NCBI GenBank assembly: GCA_023055505.1
Contig: JALIRH010000096.1
Span: forward strand, 99,501-163,500
Length of the DNA stretch: 64,000 bases
Reading direction: 5' to 3'
Source of the DNA: Callipepla californica brunnescens
Taxonomy: Eukaryota; Chordata; Aves; Galliformes; Odontophoridae
Positions 1 to 10,484 of the stretch are shown in pieces (the stretch's first letter is position 1; each line of letters opens with the position of its first letter). Below the pieces are notes generated by a model. That model made no database searches. It had not been told where the DNA came from and worked only from the letters and a program-made list of their open reading frames with translations. The translations under genes were made by a program, and so were the position numbers.

Positions 1-140
1 GTCTTCTGTTTCTTTTCACTCCTTAGACATGGTTGTCTCAAGCTTATCAGCTTATCTTTACACAGCCTACGTCCAAGGTTTATGGCCTGATTCCTGCTTA
101 GCTAACAGTTCCGTCTGACTCCCACTTTTGCCATCACCCA
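1..140 (-). mobile_element. Start of 3' LTR (U3) of ERV-1, partial
   Basis: Downstream of env on the minus strand, a purine-rich tract is followed by TGGGTGATGG, a plausible LTR start beginning with TG. The other end of the LTR lies outside the window, so length, TATA box and poly(A) signal cannot be judged. The call rests mainly on position after env and the polypurine tract. Confidence 0.4.
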
Positions 141-1322
141 CTTCTCCCCCTTTCTGTTATGAATATTTTCTTTGTAGCATTGTCAATCATCTTTTTGCGC
201 ACATTGTAAAATGCAAGGAAGTAACAGCAAAAGCGTTACAACGATCATCGCAATGTAGCACATCATTTTTAAGATACTGTGGAGCCATCCGGTGAGACCC
301 CCATCCCGAGAATAATTTGTCCAACCAGTCCCAATCCCTCTGTTCCTGCAGTTTCTTCACTCCATCCCGTATGGTCTTGATACTTGCTTGAATTGAAACG
401 GAATGTTCTGACAGGTTCATGCAGCACATTCCTTCGAAATCCTCCCAGCCATGGCCTTGCGCCAGAAGTAGGAAATCAGTAGCAGCGCAATTTTGTGGCG
501 CAGCATGTCTGACACTGTCCGCATCAAGTAAAAGACCTGTTAAAGCTAAACTAGTGGCATTTCCTTGTTTTGCTAAGCAAGAACCCAGTTTGTTCAGTGT
601 TGCCAAAGCTTTAGCAACAGCAACCTGCGGTGTGAAAAAGGAAACGGCTCCTATGGTCTCCCTGTTCCAAAACTTCATGTTATCATCACAATCTGATCTG
701 AAGGTGTGGGTCATTCTCCTAAAACGGTGATGAGAATATTTCTTTCTCCATTGCAAGACAGTTGTCTCATTTCGGGTAAGGATGGTTAAACGCCCGAGAC
801 TACATGGCCCACCTCTAATGTAAGAAGGAATGGCAGGCCATGCCCGGTCAGCGCAACTACGGAAAACTCCATCTGGTAACTGTAAAGGAGCATTTACTGA
901 TTTTGAAAGGCTGGGTGAGGTGTAATTACACCACAGAGTTTGGTTATTGATGGCTGCGTCTACGGGACTGACATCCCATAGTTTGGTTTTATTTTTTCCA
1001 GTAGAATGGAATCTCAGGCAGAAGTCCATTTTTATAGATCCTAAGAAATCTATTTCTTGTGGCTCTAATTTGGCAGACGGAAGATATGGAACCCATCCAT
1101 CCCAATTATCTACCGAATTTGTGCCAGTAAAGATTGCTCGTGAGGGACCAGGGATTGGCCACTCGTCTATGGGAAAGCCCACCAAGCGGGTAGAGAAGGG
1201 ATTTTGCGCAGTTGCAGTGGCTAAGCAAAGTGTTTCCTGATGAGTAATATTAGCAAGTGTAAGCCACACATTCGTTTTTGGGAGGGTAATAAAACCAGTA
1301 GAGAGTCCTGAAATTTCAAGAA
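134..1322 (-). pseudogene. env: ERV-1 envelope glycoprotein, broken
   Basis: An open frame covers about 360 residues (187-1269) and stays open upstream to about 1322. The surface part has several N-glycosylation sites (NQT, NYT, NET). A basic run HRFRR at about residue 180 is a likely furin-type cleavage site. The transmembrane subunit follows, with a sequence typical of avian retroviral TM proteins (CAATDFLLLAQGHG, then GMCCMNLS). Two defects are visible. The first cysteine of the CX6CC disulphide motif is a tryptophan codon (TGG, 445-447). The membrane-spanning stretch, a run of L, V and I ending in CILQC, lies in another frame because of a shift near the G run at about 300. The N-terminal SU and signal peptide are missing or scrambled. 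An Env of this kind mediates receptor binding and fusion, but this copy cannot make a membrane-anchored protein. Confidence 0.85.
141..155 (-). other. Polypurine tract of ERV-1
   Basis: On the minus strand this reads AGAAAGGGGGAGAAG. It sits at the end of env, directly before the proposed LTR start, where retroviruses prime plus-strand DNA synthesis. It overlaps the last codons of the alternative env reading frame, which ends at a TGA at 134-136. Confidence 0.5.
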
Positions 1323-1346
1323 GTCAAGTCCATACAGTAGCTGGTC

Positions 1347-2165
1347 TCATCCTTCCTTGGTTGTGTTTTCATCTGTTGTCAACGAAGTCTGTTCCTCCCG
1401 GTATGGTTTCACGTTCTTCGCAGGAATCCACCTGGGGCCTTTTCCTGTGGAGACACAAGCATAACCTCTCCCCCATGTGACAAGAGGATATGGCCCCATT
1501 ATCATACCTGTTTCTGGGTGGCGAATCAACACCGGAGCCTTGATTCTTCTTTCCAATGTGATATTCGAACTAAAATGTCGGACTATCGGGGGATTGGTAT
1601 CTAGCAGAGAAGAATTCAAAAAGTGAAAACATCAAGAGCTTTATGTAGTCGCTCCTCAGGAGGGGAAGCTCCCATTCCCCCTTTCTGTTGTGCTAATAGA
1701 CGCTTTAAAGATTGGTGTGACCGCTCAATTGACCTGGAGGGGAATGAGGGATCGCGGTGATGTGCATAATGCCCCAAGAATCCAGGAAGGCTTTTGTCGC
1801 AGCAGAGATATATGCAGGACCATGATCTGTTTTTAATTGGGAAGGGATACCTAATGTAGCAAAAGCACGCAGCAAACGCTTGCGAACATCTCGTGCCTTT
1901 TCTCCTGTATGACAAGAGGAAAATAAAGCTCCGGAAAAAGTATCAATCGAGGAATGTGTATATTTCAGCTTACCAAACCATGGGTAATGTGTGACATCCA
2001 TTTGCCATAGCTGGAGGCTCTGCAGATCTCTGGGGTTAACCCCCCCTGCTATTGATGGGAAAGAATGCCTCTGGCAGTCGGGACATACCGCTGTAATGTT
2101 TGATGCTTGTTGGGAGGTAAGCCCAGACTGTCGTTTAAGACCTCCAGCATTCTGATGAAAGAAGG
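1347..2165 (-). pseudogene. pol: ERV-1 pol: integrase, frameshifted
   Basis: All three integrase domains are readable on the minus strand. The N-terminal zinc-binding domain (2060-2160) has two histidines (SHSFFHQNAGG) and a CPDC pair. The catalytic core starts at MDVTHY (about 2001) with its first Asp and continues to the second Asp in KTDHGPAY. The Glu-containing segment IERSHQSLK lies in a different frame, so a frameshift falls near 1710-1740, inside the D,D-35-E core. The C-terminal SH3-like DNA-binding domain is in the 90-residue frame 1347-1619 (GPYPLVTWGRGYACV, then PRWIPAKNVKPY). Integrase would splice viral DNA into the host genome. This copy is interrupted and should be inactive. 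It runs into env with almost no gap, as is usual in alpha- and betaretrovirus-like elements. Confidence 0.88.
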
Positions 2166-2169
2166 AGTG

Positions 2170-3230
2170 GCTAAGTTTAGCTTGCGCTATTCGGTCTGGT
2201 AAAACACGGACATATCAGCTTGAGATTCCCTTCTGCCGTGAAACCAGGTAAAGATGTGTGTGAGCGGATGTGCATTACAAAATAAGGATGAGTGTGGGAG
2301 TCTAAAAAAAAAAAAGTTCCTGGAACAAAATAAACAATGAAGAGTGAGAAATATTGCGTAATATGGATGCTTCTGCTCGCTGAACAATTCCTGCAACAGA
2401 AGCTGAGTCGGTAATAGGATTGAAAGGTGTGGACCATTTCCAAAAAACTCGGACAACAGCAGCTGGTTCCACTATTTGTGGAGAACCAGAAACAATTTCA
2501 ATATCCGAATCCCATTGCTTCTGTTGATTATCCCACCATCAAATAACTGATTTGTGTGATCTTCCAGACCCATCCGTAATCTGGTAAGGGCCTGCAGCAG
2601 CTGATCACTTCTTTTTGGTGTGGATGTGAAGTGAACATTGAGGTTCAATAGCTTGTGTGACGGTGCGTGGGAAGTAAGGCTGCCTGTATAGCTTGCCAAT
2701 GCCATGCTAAAGGCATCTGCTTGCTGATCAAGCCATTGTAAATACACATTTGTCACAGGTAAACAACTAGAGGAAAAGTCTACCCCTGATAACATCAGCA
2801 AGCGCTGCCTAGCTTTGATTCTCAGGGAAGCAAACATCTCATGCTGTGTCAGGATTGTCTTTGTCAACTGGTTTGGCAAAAAAATCCATTCAATAATTCA
2901 TAGTGGGTCTGGCCTTTGAAAATCCCACTGAAAAATTAGCGCATGAGGTTGTCGAGCAGGGTTGAGGATCATTAGAAAAAAAGGTAACTCCGGGGCACAC
3001 CGATGAGCTTGTCTGTTAGTGCTAGCTGCAGCAACTTTTTGCAAGGCACTAGCCACTTCAGAGCCAAGACGGCAGGGAGAGTGTAAATCAGAATCCCCTT
3101 TCAGTAGTTCCAAAAGAGGATACAAGTCTGCATTAGAGATACCCAAGAGCGCTCAGACCCAGTTAATTGATCCCAACCATTTTTGTACATCGTGTCAATT
3201 TTTCACATCAGTTTGTCTTTGTAAGGGCTA
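2170..3230 (-). pseudogene. pol: ERV-1 pol: RT connection and RNase H region, broken
   Basis: Between the catalytic part of RT and integrase, the minus strand holds frames matching the connection domain (NRQAHRCAPELPFFLMILNP at 2898-3146, preceded by YPLLELLKGDSDLHSP). Further on is an RNase H-like stretch (YLQWLDQQADAFSMALASY, then LNLNVHFTS, 2472-2879). Frames change several times and a stop falls near 3165. An A-rich tract at 2307-2318 sits where the reading frame is already lost. The RNase H catalytic acidic residues cannot be followed in one frame. The assignment rests on order within pol and on the recognisable connection motif. Confidence 0.75.
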
Positions 3231-3973
3231 GGGAATGATAGTCTGGGCTCTGATGCACCAGCCTAAATATTTCCATGGTGATATTTTCTGCATTTTTTCA
3301 GGCGCAATACAGAAACCTGCCGAATTAACAGCAGTTGTAAGGAGGGCGACTGCTTCCTCCATGATCTCGTGATGTTGCGCGGTTACTAAGATGTCGTCCA
3401 TCTAATGATACAATAAAACATTTGGCATTGTGTCTGGAATGGGGCTAAGCACTTTAGCTACATACCACTGACAAATGGTGGGGCTATTTTTCATTCCTTG
3501 TGGCAGCACAACCCACTGGTATCTCTGCAACGGGGCTTGCATGTTGATGCTTGGAACTGAAAAAGCAAATGGAGGGGCATCCTCAGGGTGTAATGGACTA
3601 TTAAAAAAGCAGTCTTGAAGATCAGTGCCAGTCAAATGCCAGTCTCGGGGAATCATAGTGGGTGACAGGAGGCCTGGTTGAAGGGCTCCCATATTTTCCA
3701 TAGCATCATTCATTTTTCTGAGGTCATGGAACAAGCGCCATTGACCAGTTTGTTTCTTAATGACAAATCCAGGTGAGTTCCAAGGATTAGTGGAGGTACA
3801 GTATGTCCTTTTGCTAATTGTTCCGCTACCAAGTCTTGGAGGGCGCCAAGTTTTTCTAGCGGAAGGGGCCATTGATCCACCCATCTAGGGGTATCTGTTT
3901 TCCATATTAGCTTAAGGGCGTCGCACCTCTCAATGGCCCCTCCCGAAAAGCTGACTTGATAGTGACTCCCCAC
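3231..3973 (-). pseudogene. pol: ERV-1 pol: reverse transcriptase fingers/palm, stop at the catalytic box
   Basis: The minus strand shows RT motifs in order: WPLPLEKLGALQDLVAEQLA, a frameshift near 3770-3790, then NPWNSPGFVIKK, QWRLFHDLRKMN, GTDLQDCFFNSPLHP and VVLPQGMKNSPTICQ. The frame ends at a TAG codon (3402-3404) immediately before Met-Asp-Asp (3393-3401). The stop therefore occupies the tyrosine position of the YMDD catalytic box. Downstream the frame reopens (MDDILVTAQHHEIMEEAV). These motifs are typical of orthoretroviral RT, closest in style to alpha/betaretroviruses. The enzyme would copy viral RNA into DNA, but this copy cannot make full-length RT. Confidence 0.9.
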
Positions 3974-4130
3974 TGAACCATAACATCAGGGCCCCATAAA
4001 TATCATCGGAATTGGCAACACAAACGGTTTGATAGTAGCTACCCGATCTTCAGGTCCTCTGATTGGAATGAACTCAGCACTTTGCTGGCTGTTCCTTGCA
4101 CCTCCCACCCCAGCTAATGTATGGGATGAT
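3974..4130 (-). pseudogene. pro: ERV-1 protease C-terminal remnant
   Basis: The minus strand encodes TLAGVGGARNSQQSAEFIPI and then IKPFVLPIPMIFMGP before a frame break at about 3985. This looks like the end of a retroviral protease leading into RT. The DTG/DSG active-site part is absent because the element ends at about 4130 against telomere-like repeat. An almost identical copy of this fragment lies at about 8823-8980. Confidence 0.6.
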
Positions 4131-5635
4131 TTGTATGATGTAACCCAAAACCAAACCCCAGGCCTACCCCTTCTCTCACCCTGACACTCGAACCAAACCT
4201 CCGCCTAAACCTAACCCTAATATCTAAGCCTAAGCCTAACCCTTCCAATTGCCCTAGCCCTAACACTAACCCTTTTCCTATACCTAACCCTGACCTCAAC
4301 CCTGATCCTAACCTTTCCCTAACCCTAACACCAACCCGTAACATCATTTGAATCCTAATCCTATTCCAAACCTTAACCCTATCCCAAGGCCTAACCCTAC
4401 TCTGACCTTTACACTCCAACTAACCCAACCTCGATCAAGAAATACAAATGGAATCCTAAACCTAAACCTAAACCTAAACCTACTGCTAACACCACAAGTC
4501 AGCCTACTTTTCTCCCTAAATCTAATCACAAATCTCAAAAAATCTTTGTCCCTAACCCTAATCATAAATCCAGTCCAAACTCTGAAACTTTCCCAAAACC
4601 TATGCCTATTCCTAACACTTACTCTTACCCTAAGTCTATCCCTAACACTAACCCTTCTCCCAGACACAACCCTAAAGCCAACACTAATCCTAACCTAATC
4701 TTTATCCTAATCCTAAACCTAATCCTAACTCTTACCCTAATTCTAACTCTACCCTAACCCTAACTCTGACCCTCAAACCAAACCCACATTTAAGCACAAC
4801 CCTAATCCCGACACCTAGCATCAGATTACCACAACCCTAACGGAACCCTAACCCTAACACTAATGCTAGGACTATCCCAAACCCTAACCCAAGTACTAGA
4901 CCAAACCATACCCCTATCCCTCACTCTAAAACTAACAACCCTAACTAAACTCTAACCGTAACCCTATCCCTAATACTAACACTAATCATCTTTTAAACAC
5001 CAATGTTATTCCTATTCCTAAACCTTACCCAATCTCCAAATGAAATCCAAGGCCGGTGCCTTCTCACACCCTAACGATCAAACCAAACCTACATCTAAAC
5101 CTAACCCTAAATCCAATCTTTACCCTAAACCATACACTTGCCCTGGCCTTAACACTAACCCTTTCCCTATACCTAACCCTAACCCTAACCTTAACACTAA
5201 TTTGAGGCCTATCCCTAGTAGGAACCCAAAACCTAATTGGAATCTGAATCCTGTTCTTAACCTTAACCCTAACACGACTTAACTCTACTCTGACCCTAAA
5301 AGTCAAATGAACCCTACTCCTTACCCTAAACCTCAATCTAAACCTAAACCTAACCCTAAACCTAAACTTCACAAGAACACTCAACCTAATCCTAGCACTA
5401 ACCTAAACTAAAACTAAAACACCTTTTTTGCTAACCCTAATCCTAAATCTAACCCTAACCCCAAAACTCCCCCAAACCTGACCCTAAACCTAATCCACTC
5501 CAAAATCCTTACCCTAACCCTAACCCCAAACACCCTAATACTAGAACTAAAGCAATCCTTCACCCTAACCCTAAAACTAACAATTTAACTTTGACCCTAA
5601 AACTCAAATTCACCCTACATACACTTGATGCTACC
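4131..5635. repeat. Degenerate telomere-like array, C-rich strand
   Basis: The plus strand is dominated by CCCTAA variants (CCTAACCCTAA, CCTAAACCTAA, CCCTAATCC) with frequent one- to three-base changes. No long perfect tract is present. A non-telomeric core, AGCATCAGATTACCACAACC, lies near 4818. Long open frames here come from repeats that lack stop codons and are not genes. Confidence 0.93.
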
Positions 5636-8600
5636 TAGGTTAGGGTCAGGCTCAATCTGGGTTTTGTGTTGGGGTCAAAGGGATAGGGTTAGGGTAGAGT
5701 TCGAGTTAGGATGAAGGTAATGCTTACAGATATGTTTAGAGAATGGAACAGGGTTAGGGTTAAGGTTAGGGTAAGGTTGAAGGTTAGGCTCAGGGACAGA
5801 TTTAGGGTTAGAGTTTGGGTTCCTTTTAGGTTTAGGGATAGGGTTAGGGTACGGTTAGGTATTGTACAACGCTAAGTGTTAGCTTCTGGGTAAGGGATAG
5901 GGTTAGGGTAAGGGTTAGATTCAGGGTTAGGGTTAGCATTAGCATCAGGGTTAGGGTTATGGTAAGAGTTAGGATAGGGAATGGGATACAGTTAGGGTAA
6001 GGGTTAGGAATAGGGTTAGGGTTACATTAAGGTTAGGGTTAGTGTTTGGATCAGGGGTAGGGTTAGGAATAAAGTTAGAGAAAGGGCTAGGATTAGGGTT
6101 AGGGTTAGGGTAGGGATACGGTTAGGGTAGAGTTAAGGTTAGGGTAGGGTTAGGGTTAGGGTTAGGGTAAGGGTTAGGGATAGGGTTAGGGTTAGGGTTA
6201 GGGTTAGGTTAGGGTTTGGGTTATGGTAAGAGTTAGGATAGGGATTGTGATACGGTTAGGGTAAGGGTTAGGAATAGGGATAGGGTTTGATTAGGGTAAG
6301 GGTTATTGTTTGGATTAGGGGTAGGGTTACGAATAAAGTTCGAGTTAGGGCTAGGATTAGGGTTAGGGTTCGGGATTGGATTAGTGTTAGGGTAAGGAAT
6401 AAAGTTAGAGTTAGTGTTAGGATTAGGGTTAGGGTAAAGTAGGGTTAGGGGTAGGGTTAGGGTTAGGGTTAGGGTTAGGGTTAGGGTTAGGGTTAGGGTT
6501 AGGGTTAGGGTTAGGGTTAGGGTTAGGGTTAGGGTTAGGGTTAGGGTTAGGGTTTGGGTTAGGCTAGGGTTAGGGTTAGGGTTAGGGTTAGGATAAGAAT
6601 TAGGATAGGGATTGTGATACAGTTAAGGTAAGGGTTAGGAATTAGGGTTAGGGTTAGGGTTAGGGTTATGATTAGGGTTAGGGTTAGGGTTAGGATTAGG
6701 GTTAGGGTTAAGGATAGAGTTAGGGTTAGGGTTAGGGTTAGGGTTAGGTAAGGGTTAGGGTTAGGGTTAGGGTTAGGGTTAGGGTTAGGTAAGAATTAGG
6801 GTTAGGGTAAGAATTAGGATAGGGATTGTGATACAGTTAAGGTAAGGGTTAGGAATTAGGGTTAGGGTTAGGGTTAGGTTTAGGTTTAGGTTTAGGTTTA
6901 GGGTTAGGGTTAGGGTTAGGGTTAGGGTTAATGTAGTTTAGGGCTAGGGTTAGGGTTAGGGTTAGGATAGGGTTAATGTAGGGTTAGGGTTAGTGCTAGG
7001 AATCAATTTGGAGGAAGGAAAATGTATAGGAATTGGTTCATTGTTAGCGTTAGTCTTCAGGGTTAGGGTTCGGATTTAGCACTATGTTTCAGGTTCCTTT
7101 TAGGTTTAGTGATAAGGATTAGGGGTACGTTTAGGTATTGTACAATGCTAAGTGTTAGCTTCTGGGTGGGGGTTGGGGTTAGATTAAGGGTGAGGGTTAG
7201 GACTAGATTTAGGATTAGGTTTAGGAATAGGTTTTCTTTGATTGTTAGGGTGAGAGAAAGGTTAGGCCTTGGGTTTGTTTTTGGAATAGTTTTGGGTTTC
7301 AGAATAGTTATTGGGTTAGTATTTGGAATCTGATTGCTTTAGTATTAGTGTTAGGGTGGGGGTTAGAAGTTAGGTGAGCGTTGTGGTAATCTAATGCTTT
7401 GTGTTAGGCTTAGGGTTGGGCTTTTACTTGAGGTTGGTGTTAGGGTCAGCTTTAGTTTGAAGGTAGATTTAGAGTTTAAATTGTGGTCATGCTTGGGATT
7501 AGTTTTAGAGTTAGGGTAAGATTTAGGTTTCCTTTCAGTGTTAGGCTGTGAGAATTGTAGGCTTTGTGTTTTTGGGTTTGTGTTGGGTTTAGGAATTGGA
7601 ATAGTGTTTGGGATAGTATTAGCGTTAAGGCTGGGGTTAGAGTTAGGTGATGGCTGTGGTAATCTAATGCTTTGTGTTAGGTTTAGGGTTGGGCTTCCAT
7701 CTGGGGTTGGTTTTAAGGTCCCATTTAGATTTCAGGAAGAATTGGAGTTAAATTGAGGTAACGGTTAGGATTAGATTTAGGGTTCTGATAAGGGTTAGGT
7801 TAGGGTTAGGGTTTGGTTCCAAGTTGTTTTTAGGGTTAGGGTTAACGTTAGGTTTCAGGATAGGGTTAGGAATATAGCTAGGTGTTTGTTAGGTAAGGTT
7901 TAGTCCTGGGGTTTCAGTTCGGGTTAGGTGAAGCGTTAGTTTTACAGTTAGAAGACATGTTAGGGTTAGGGTTAGGTTTTGGTGTAGATTTAGGTTTAGG
8001 GTAAGGGTTAGGGATGTAGATGAAGGTTTAGTGGAAGGGGTAGGGTTCTCTTTAGTTTTAGGACCAGGGAAGGGTCCTAAAAGGGCCTTGGCTAAGGGTG
8101 AGTTTTAGTATTTGATTTAGCGTTGCGTTCAGGTCTAGGTTAGTTTGAGTGTCAGGCTGAGAGAAGGGGTAGGCCTTGGGTTTGGTTCTGGCTTAGTGTT
8201 AGGTTTAGGAATAGGAATAGTTTTGGTGTTTGGATTGGGTTTGGGGTTAGTAGTAGGGATTGGATTGGGGTTAGTGTTAGGTGAGATCTGCGGTAATCTG
8301 ATGCTTTCTTTGAGGCTTGAGGTTTGAGCTTAAACGTGGTGTTGGTTTTAGGGTAGGATTTAGGGCTAGGGTTTGGTTGAGGGTAGCATTAGGTTTAGGT
8401 TTAGGGGAAGGGTTTTGGTTAGGGTAGAGGTTAGAATTCTGGTTTGGGTTAGGAATAGGGTTCTGGACAAGGTAAGGATTTAGTCCTAGGTTTCCAGTTA
8501 GGGTAAGGTGAAGTGCTGGTGTTCTAGTTAGGAGAAGAGTTAGGTTGAGGTTTCGGGTTAGGTTTTTTTGTCGATTTAGGTTTTAGGTAAGGGGTAGATT

Positions 8601-8801
8601 TTAGACAACATGAGCTTTCTGGTCAGAGTAGGGTTAGGCCTTAGAATATGGATAAGATTAGGATAAATGTAGGGTTAGTTTCGGGTTTAGGTTAGTTTGA
8701 GTGTTAGGCTGAGAGAAGGGGAGGGCCTTGGGTTTGGGTTTGGTTTAGGGTTAAGATAAGGTTTAGGAATAGGAGTAGGTTTGGGGTTTGGATTGGGTTT
8801 G
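5636..8801. repeat. Degenerate telomere-like array, G-rich strand
   Basis: After a switch at about 5636 (near the palindrome ACCTAGGT), the plus strand becomes TTAGGG-like. The first 1.3 kb is close to canonical. The part after 7000 is more diverged, with TTTAGG and GTTAGG variants and recurrences of TGTGGTAATCTAATGCTTTG near 7385 and 7660 and a related form near 8290. No gene is supported. Confidence 0.93.
6457..6552 (+). repeat. Perfect telomeric run (TTAGGG)16
   Basis: Sixteen uninterrupted TTAGGG hexamers, the longest canonical run in copy 1. The corresponding run in copy 2 has eighteen. Confidence 0.9.
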
Positions 8802-8980
8802 GACTTGATAGTGACTCCCCACTGAACCATAACATCAGGGCCCCATAAATATCATCGGAATTGGCAACACAAACGGTTTGATAGTAGCTACCCGATCTTC
8901 AGGTCCTCTGATTGGAATGAACTCAGCACTTTGCTGGCTGTTCCTTGCACCTCCCACCCCAGCTAATGTATGGGATGATT
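8802..8980 (-). pseudogene. pol: Duplicated ERV-1 protease/RT fragment
   Basis: This is a copy of 3953-4131 carried along in the 4.85-kb duplication. It holds the minus-strand end of protease and the first few codons of RT, flanked on both sides by telomere-like DNA. It has no separate function. Confidence 0.88.
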
Positions 8981-10484
8981 TGTATGATGTAACCCAAAAC
9001 CAAACCCCAGGCCTACCCCTTCTCTCACCCTGACACTCGAACCAAACCTCCGCCTAAACCTAACCCTAATATCTAAGCCTAAGCCTAACCCTTCCAATTG
9101 CCCTAGCCCTAACACTAACCCTTTTCCTATACCTAACCCTGACCTCAACCCTGATCCTAACCTTTCCCTAACCCTAACACCAACCCGTAACATCATTTGA
9201 ATCCTAATCCTATTCCAAACCTTAACCCTATCCCAAGGCCTAACCCTACTCTGACCTTTACACTCCAACTAACCCAACCTCGATCAAGAAATACAAATGG
9301 AATCCTAAACCTAAACCTAAACCTAAACCTACTGCTAACACCACAAGTCAGCCTACTTTTCTCCCTAAATCTAATCACAAATCTCAAAAAATCTTTGTCC
9401 CTAACCCTAATCATAAATCCAGTCCAAACTCTGAAACTTTCCCAAAACCTATGCCTATTCCTAACACTTACTCTTACCCTAAGTCTATCCCTAACACTAA
9501 CCCTTCTCCCAGACACAACCCTAAAGCCAACACTAATCCTAACCTAATCTTTATCCTAATCCTAAACCTAATCCTAACTCTTACCCTAATTCTAACTCTA
9601 CCCTAACCCTAACTCTGACCCTCAAACCAAACCCACATTTAAGCACAACCCTAATCCCGACACCTAGCATCAGATTACCACAACCCTAACGGAACCCTAA
9701 CCCTAACACTAATGCTAGGACTATCCCAAACCCTAACCCAAGTACTAGACCAAACCATACCCCTATCCCTCACTCTAAAACTAACAACCCTAACTAAACT
9801 CTAACCGTAACCCTATCCCTAATACTAACACTAATCATCTTTTAAACACCAATGTTATTCCTATTCCTAAACCTTACCCAATCTCCAAATGAAATCCAAG
9901 GCCGGTGCCTTCTCACACCCTAACGATCAAACCAAACCTACATCTAAACCTAACCCTAAATCCAATCTTTACCCTAAACCATACACTTGCCCTGGCCTTA
10001 ACACTAACCCTTTCCCTATACCTAACCCTAACCCTAACCTTAACACTAATTTGAGGCCTATCCCTAGTAGGAACCCAAAACCTAATTGGAATCTGAATCC
10101 TGTTCTTAACCTTAACCCTAACACGACTTAACTCTACTCTGACCCTAAAAGTCAAATGAACCCTACTCCTTACCCTAAACCTCAATCTAAACCTAAACCT
10201 AACCCTAAACCTAAACTTCACAAGAACACTCAACCTAATCCTAGCACTAACCTAAACTAAAACTAAAACACCTTTTTTGCTAACCCTAATCCTAAATCTA
10301 ACCCTAACCCCAAAACTCCCCCAAACCTGACCCTAAACCTAATCCACTCCAAAATCCTTACCCTAACCCTAACCCCAAACACCCTAATACTAGAACTAAA
10401 GCAATCCTTCACCCTAACCCTAAAACTAACAATTTAACTTTGACCCTAAAACTCAAATTCACCCTACATACACTTGATGCTACC
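8981..10484. repeat. Degenerate telomere-like array, C-rich strand (copy 2)
   Basis: Second copy of the CCCTAA-type half, essentially identical to 4131-5635 at a constant offset of 4849. It is preceded by the duplicated retroviral fragment at 8802-8980. Confidence 0.92.

Larger units (their letters stand above)
1..4130 (-). mobile_element. Truncated alpharetrovirus/EAV-like provirus (ERV-1)
   Basis: Read on the minus strand, the order is protease C-terminus, reverse transcriptase, RNase H, integrase, env, polypurine tract, then the start of an LTR that runs off the left edge of the window. The TM part of env (GHGWEDFEGMCC) and the integrase C-terminal domain resemble avian alpharetroviruses and the related EAV elements. 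That family call is an inference from motif similarity. The body carries several frameshifts and stops, so it is an old, inactive copy. The 5' part (5' LTR, gag, most of protease) is absent, because the element stops at about 4130 against telomere-like DNA. The last 160-170 bp of the element occurs a second time at 8802-8970 as part of a tandem duplication. Confidence 0.85.
3953..8801. repeat. Tandem duplication, copy 1 (4849 bp)
   Basis: From 3953 the sequence is repeated almost base for base starting at 8802, at an offset of 4849 that grows to 4862 and then settles at 4856 through small indels. The unit contains a 160-170 bp retroviral protease/RT fragment, a C-rich telomere-like half and a G-rich telomere-like half. 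Because the retroviral flank is included, this is a segmental duplication and not simple array periodicity. The base before the unit differs between the copies (T at 3952, G at 8801), which fixes the left breakpoint. Homology at the join is only one or two bases (G/GG). Confidence 0.93.

Noticed and set aside
5625..5650. A long palindrome or hairpin at the C-rich to G-rich switch
   Set aside because: Only the 8-base palindrome ACCTAGGT is exact. The arms beyond it do not pair well enough to claim a foldback structure.
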